Shown: positions 5,278 to 5,278 of the stretch, one piece after another | Layout of the letters: every line of letters begins with the position of its first letter | Position numbering within the stretch: the stretch's first letter is position 1 | NCBI GenBank assembly: GCA_964580655.1 | Contig: CAZOMR010000226.1 | Location: 1-5,278 of the forward strand | Length of the DNA: 5,278 bases | DNA from: CAZOMR01 sp964580655 | GTDB taxonomy: Bacteria > RBG-13-61-14 > CAZOMR01 | Direction: 5' to 3' | Program-made: the position numbers and the translations under genes | The notes under the pieces: model-generated | Seen by the model: the letters and a program-made list of their open reading frames with translations, nothing else | What the model was told of the DNA's origin: nothing | Databases searched by the model: none

Positions 5278-5278
5278 A

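Larger units (their letters stand above)
5125..5278. other. Intergenic region after RNase Y
   Basis: No gene is visible in these 154 nt. The stretch holds a small hairpin (CCTCC 5154-5158, GGAGG 5165-5169, 6-nt loop) without a following T-run, a GCAAAG-type repeat (5140-5210), and AT-rich DNA leading to an extended -10 element at the window end. No convincing terminator for the RNase Y transcript was found, so read-through into the next gene is possible. Confidence 0.5.

Overview
The window looks like core chromosome from a Gram-negative-type bacterium. The best inference is a deltaproteobacterial (Desulfobacterota-like) or related lineage. The evidence is the order zapB-like, zapA, 6S RNA, 5-formyltetrahydrofolate cyclo-ligase, RNase Y, together with an ECF sigma/anti-sigma pair. 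The lineage is inferred from gene content and layout, not from a search.

Layout. From 102 to about 1684 on the minus strand lies a two-gene unit: an ECF (RpoE-type) sigma factor, followed with a 4-nt GTGA stop/start overlap by a membrane-anchored zinc-finger anti-sigma factor. From 1685 to 1899 is a compact divergent control region. It holds a probable sigma-70 promoter for the sigma operon, an AT-rich perfect hairpin, and a strong sigma-70 promoter for the rightward genes, with an inverted repeat lying over its -35 box. From 1900 to 2396 are a short coiled-coil protein (ZapB-like) and ZapA, overlapping or abutting. From 2397 to 2930 is a 534-nt stretch with no confident protein gene. Its first 190 or so bases fold as 6S RNA. 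Its last 160 or so contain competing RNA stems, T-runs and a 51-codon ORF that could be an attenuator-like leader. From 2931 to 5124 are 5-formyltetrahydrofolate cyclo-ligase and RNase Y, 4 nt apart, with the RNase Y ribosome binding site inside the end of the first gene. From 5125 to the window end is intergenic DNA with a small hairpin, a GCAAAG-type repeat and a perfect extended -10 promoter element reading out of the window.

How the genes fit together. The rightward cluster combines Z-ring assembly (ZapA and its coiled-coil partner), global control of RNA polymerase (6S RNA), one-carbon metabolism (folate salvage) and mRNA decay (RNase Y). The 6S RNA and cyclo-ligase linkage is known from many proteobacteria. 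The leftward sigma/anti-sigma pair is a self-contained envelope- or redox-stress-type regulatory module whose signal cannot be read from the sequence. I see no mobile elements, CRISPR arrays, tRNA or rRNA genes. I do not see a clearly new system. The least explained parts are the leader-like region before the cyclo-ligase, the unrecognised C-terminal domain of the anti-sigma factor, and the operator-like inverted repeat in the divergent promoter region.
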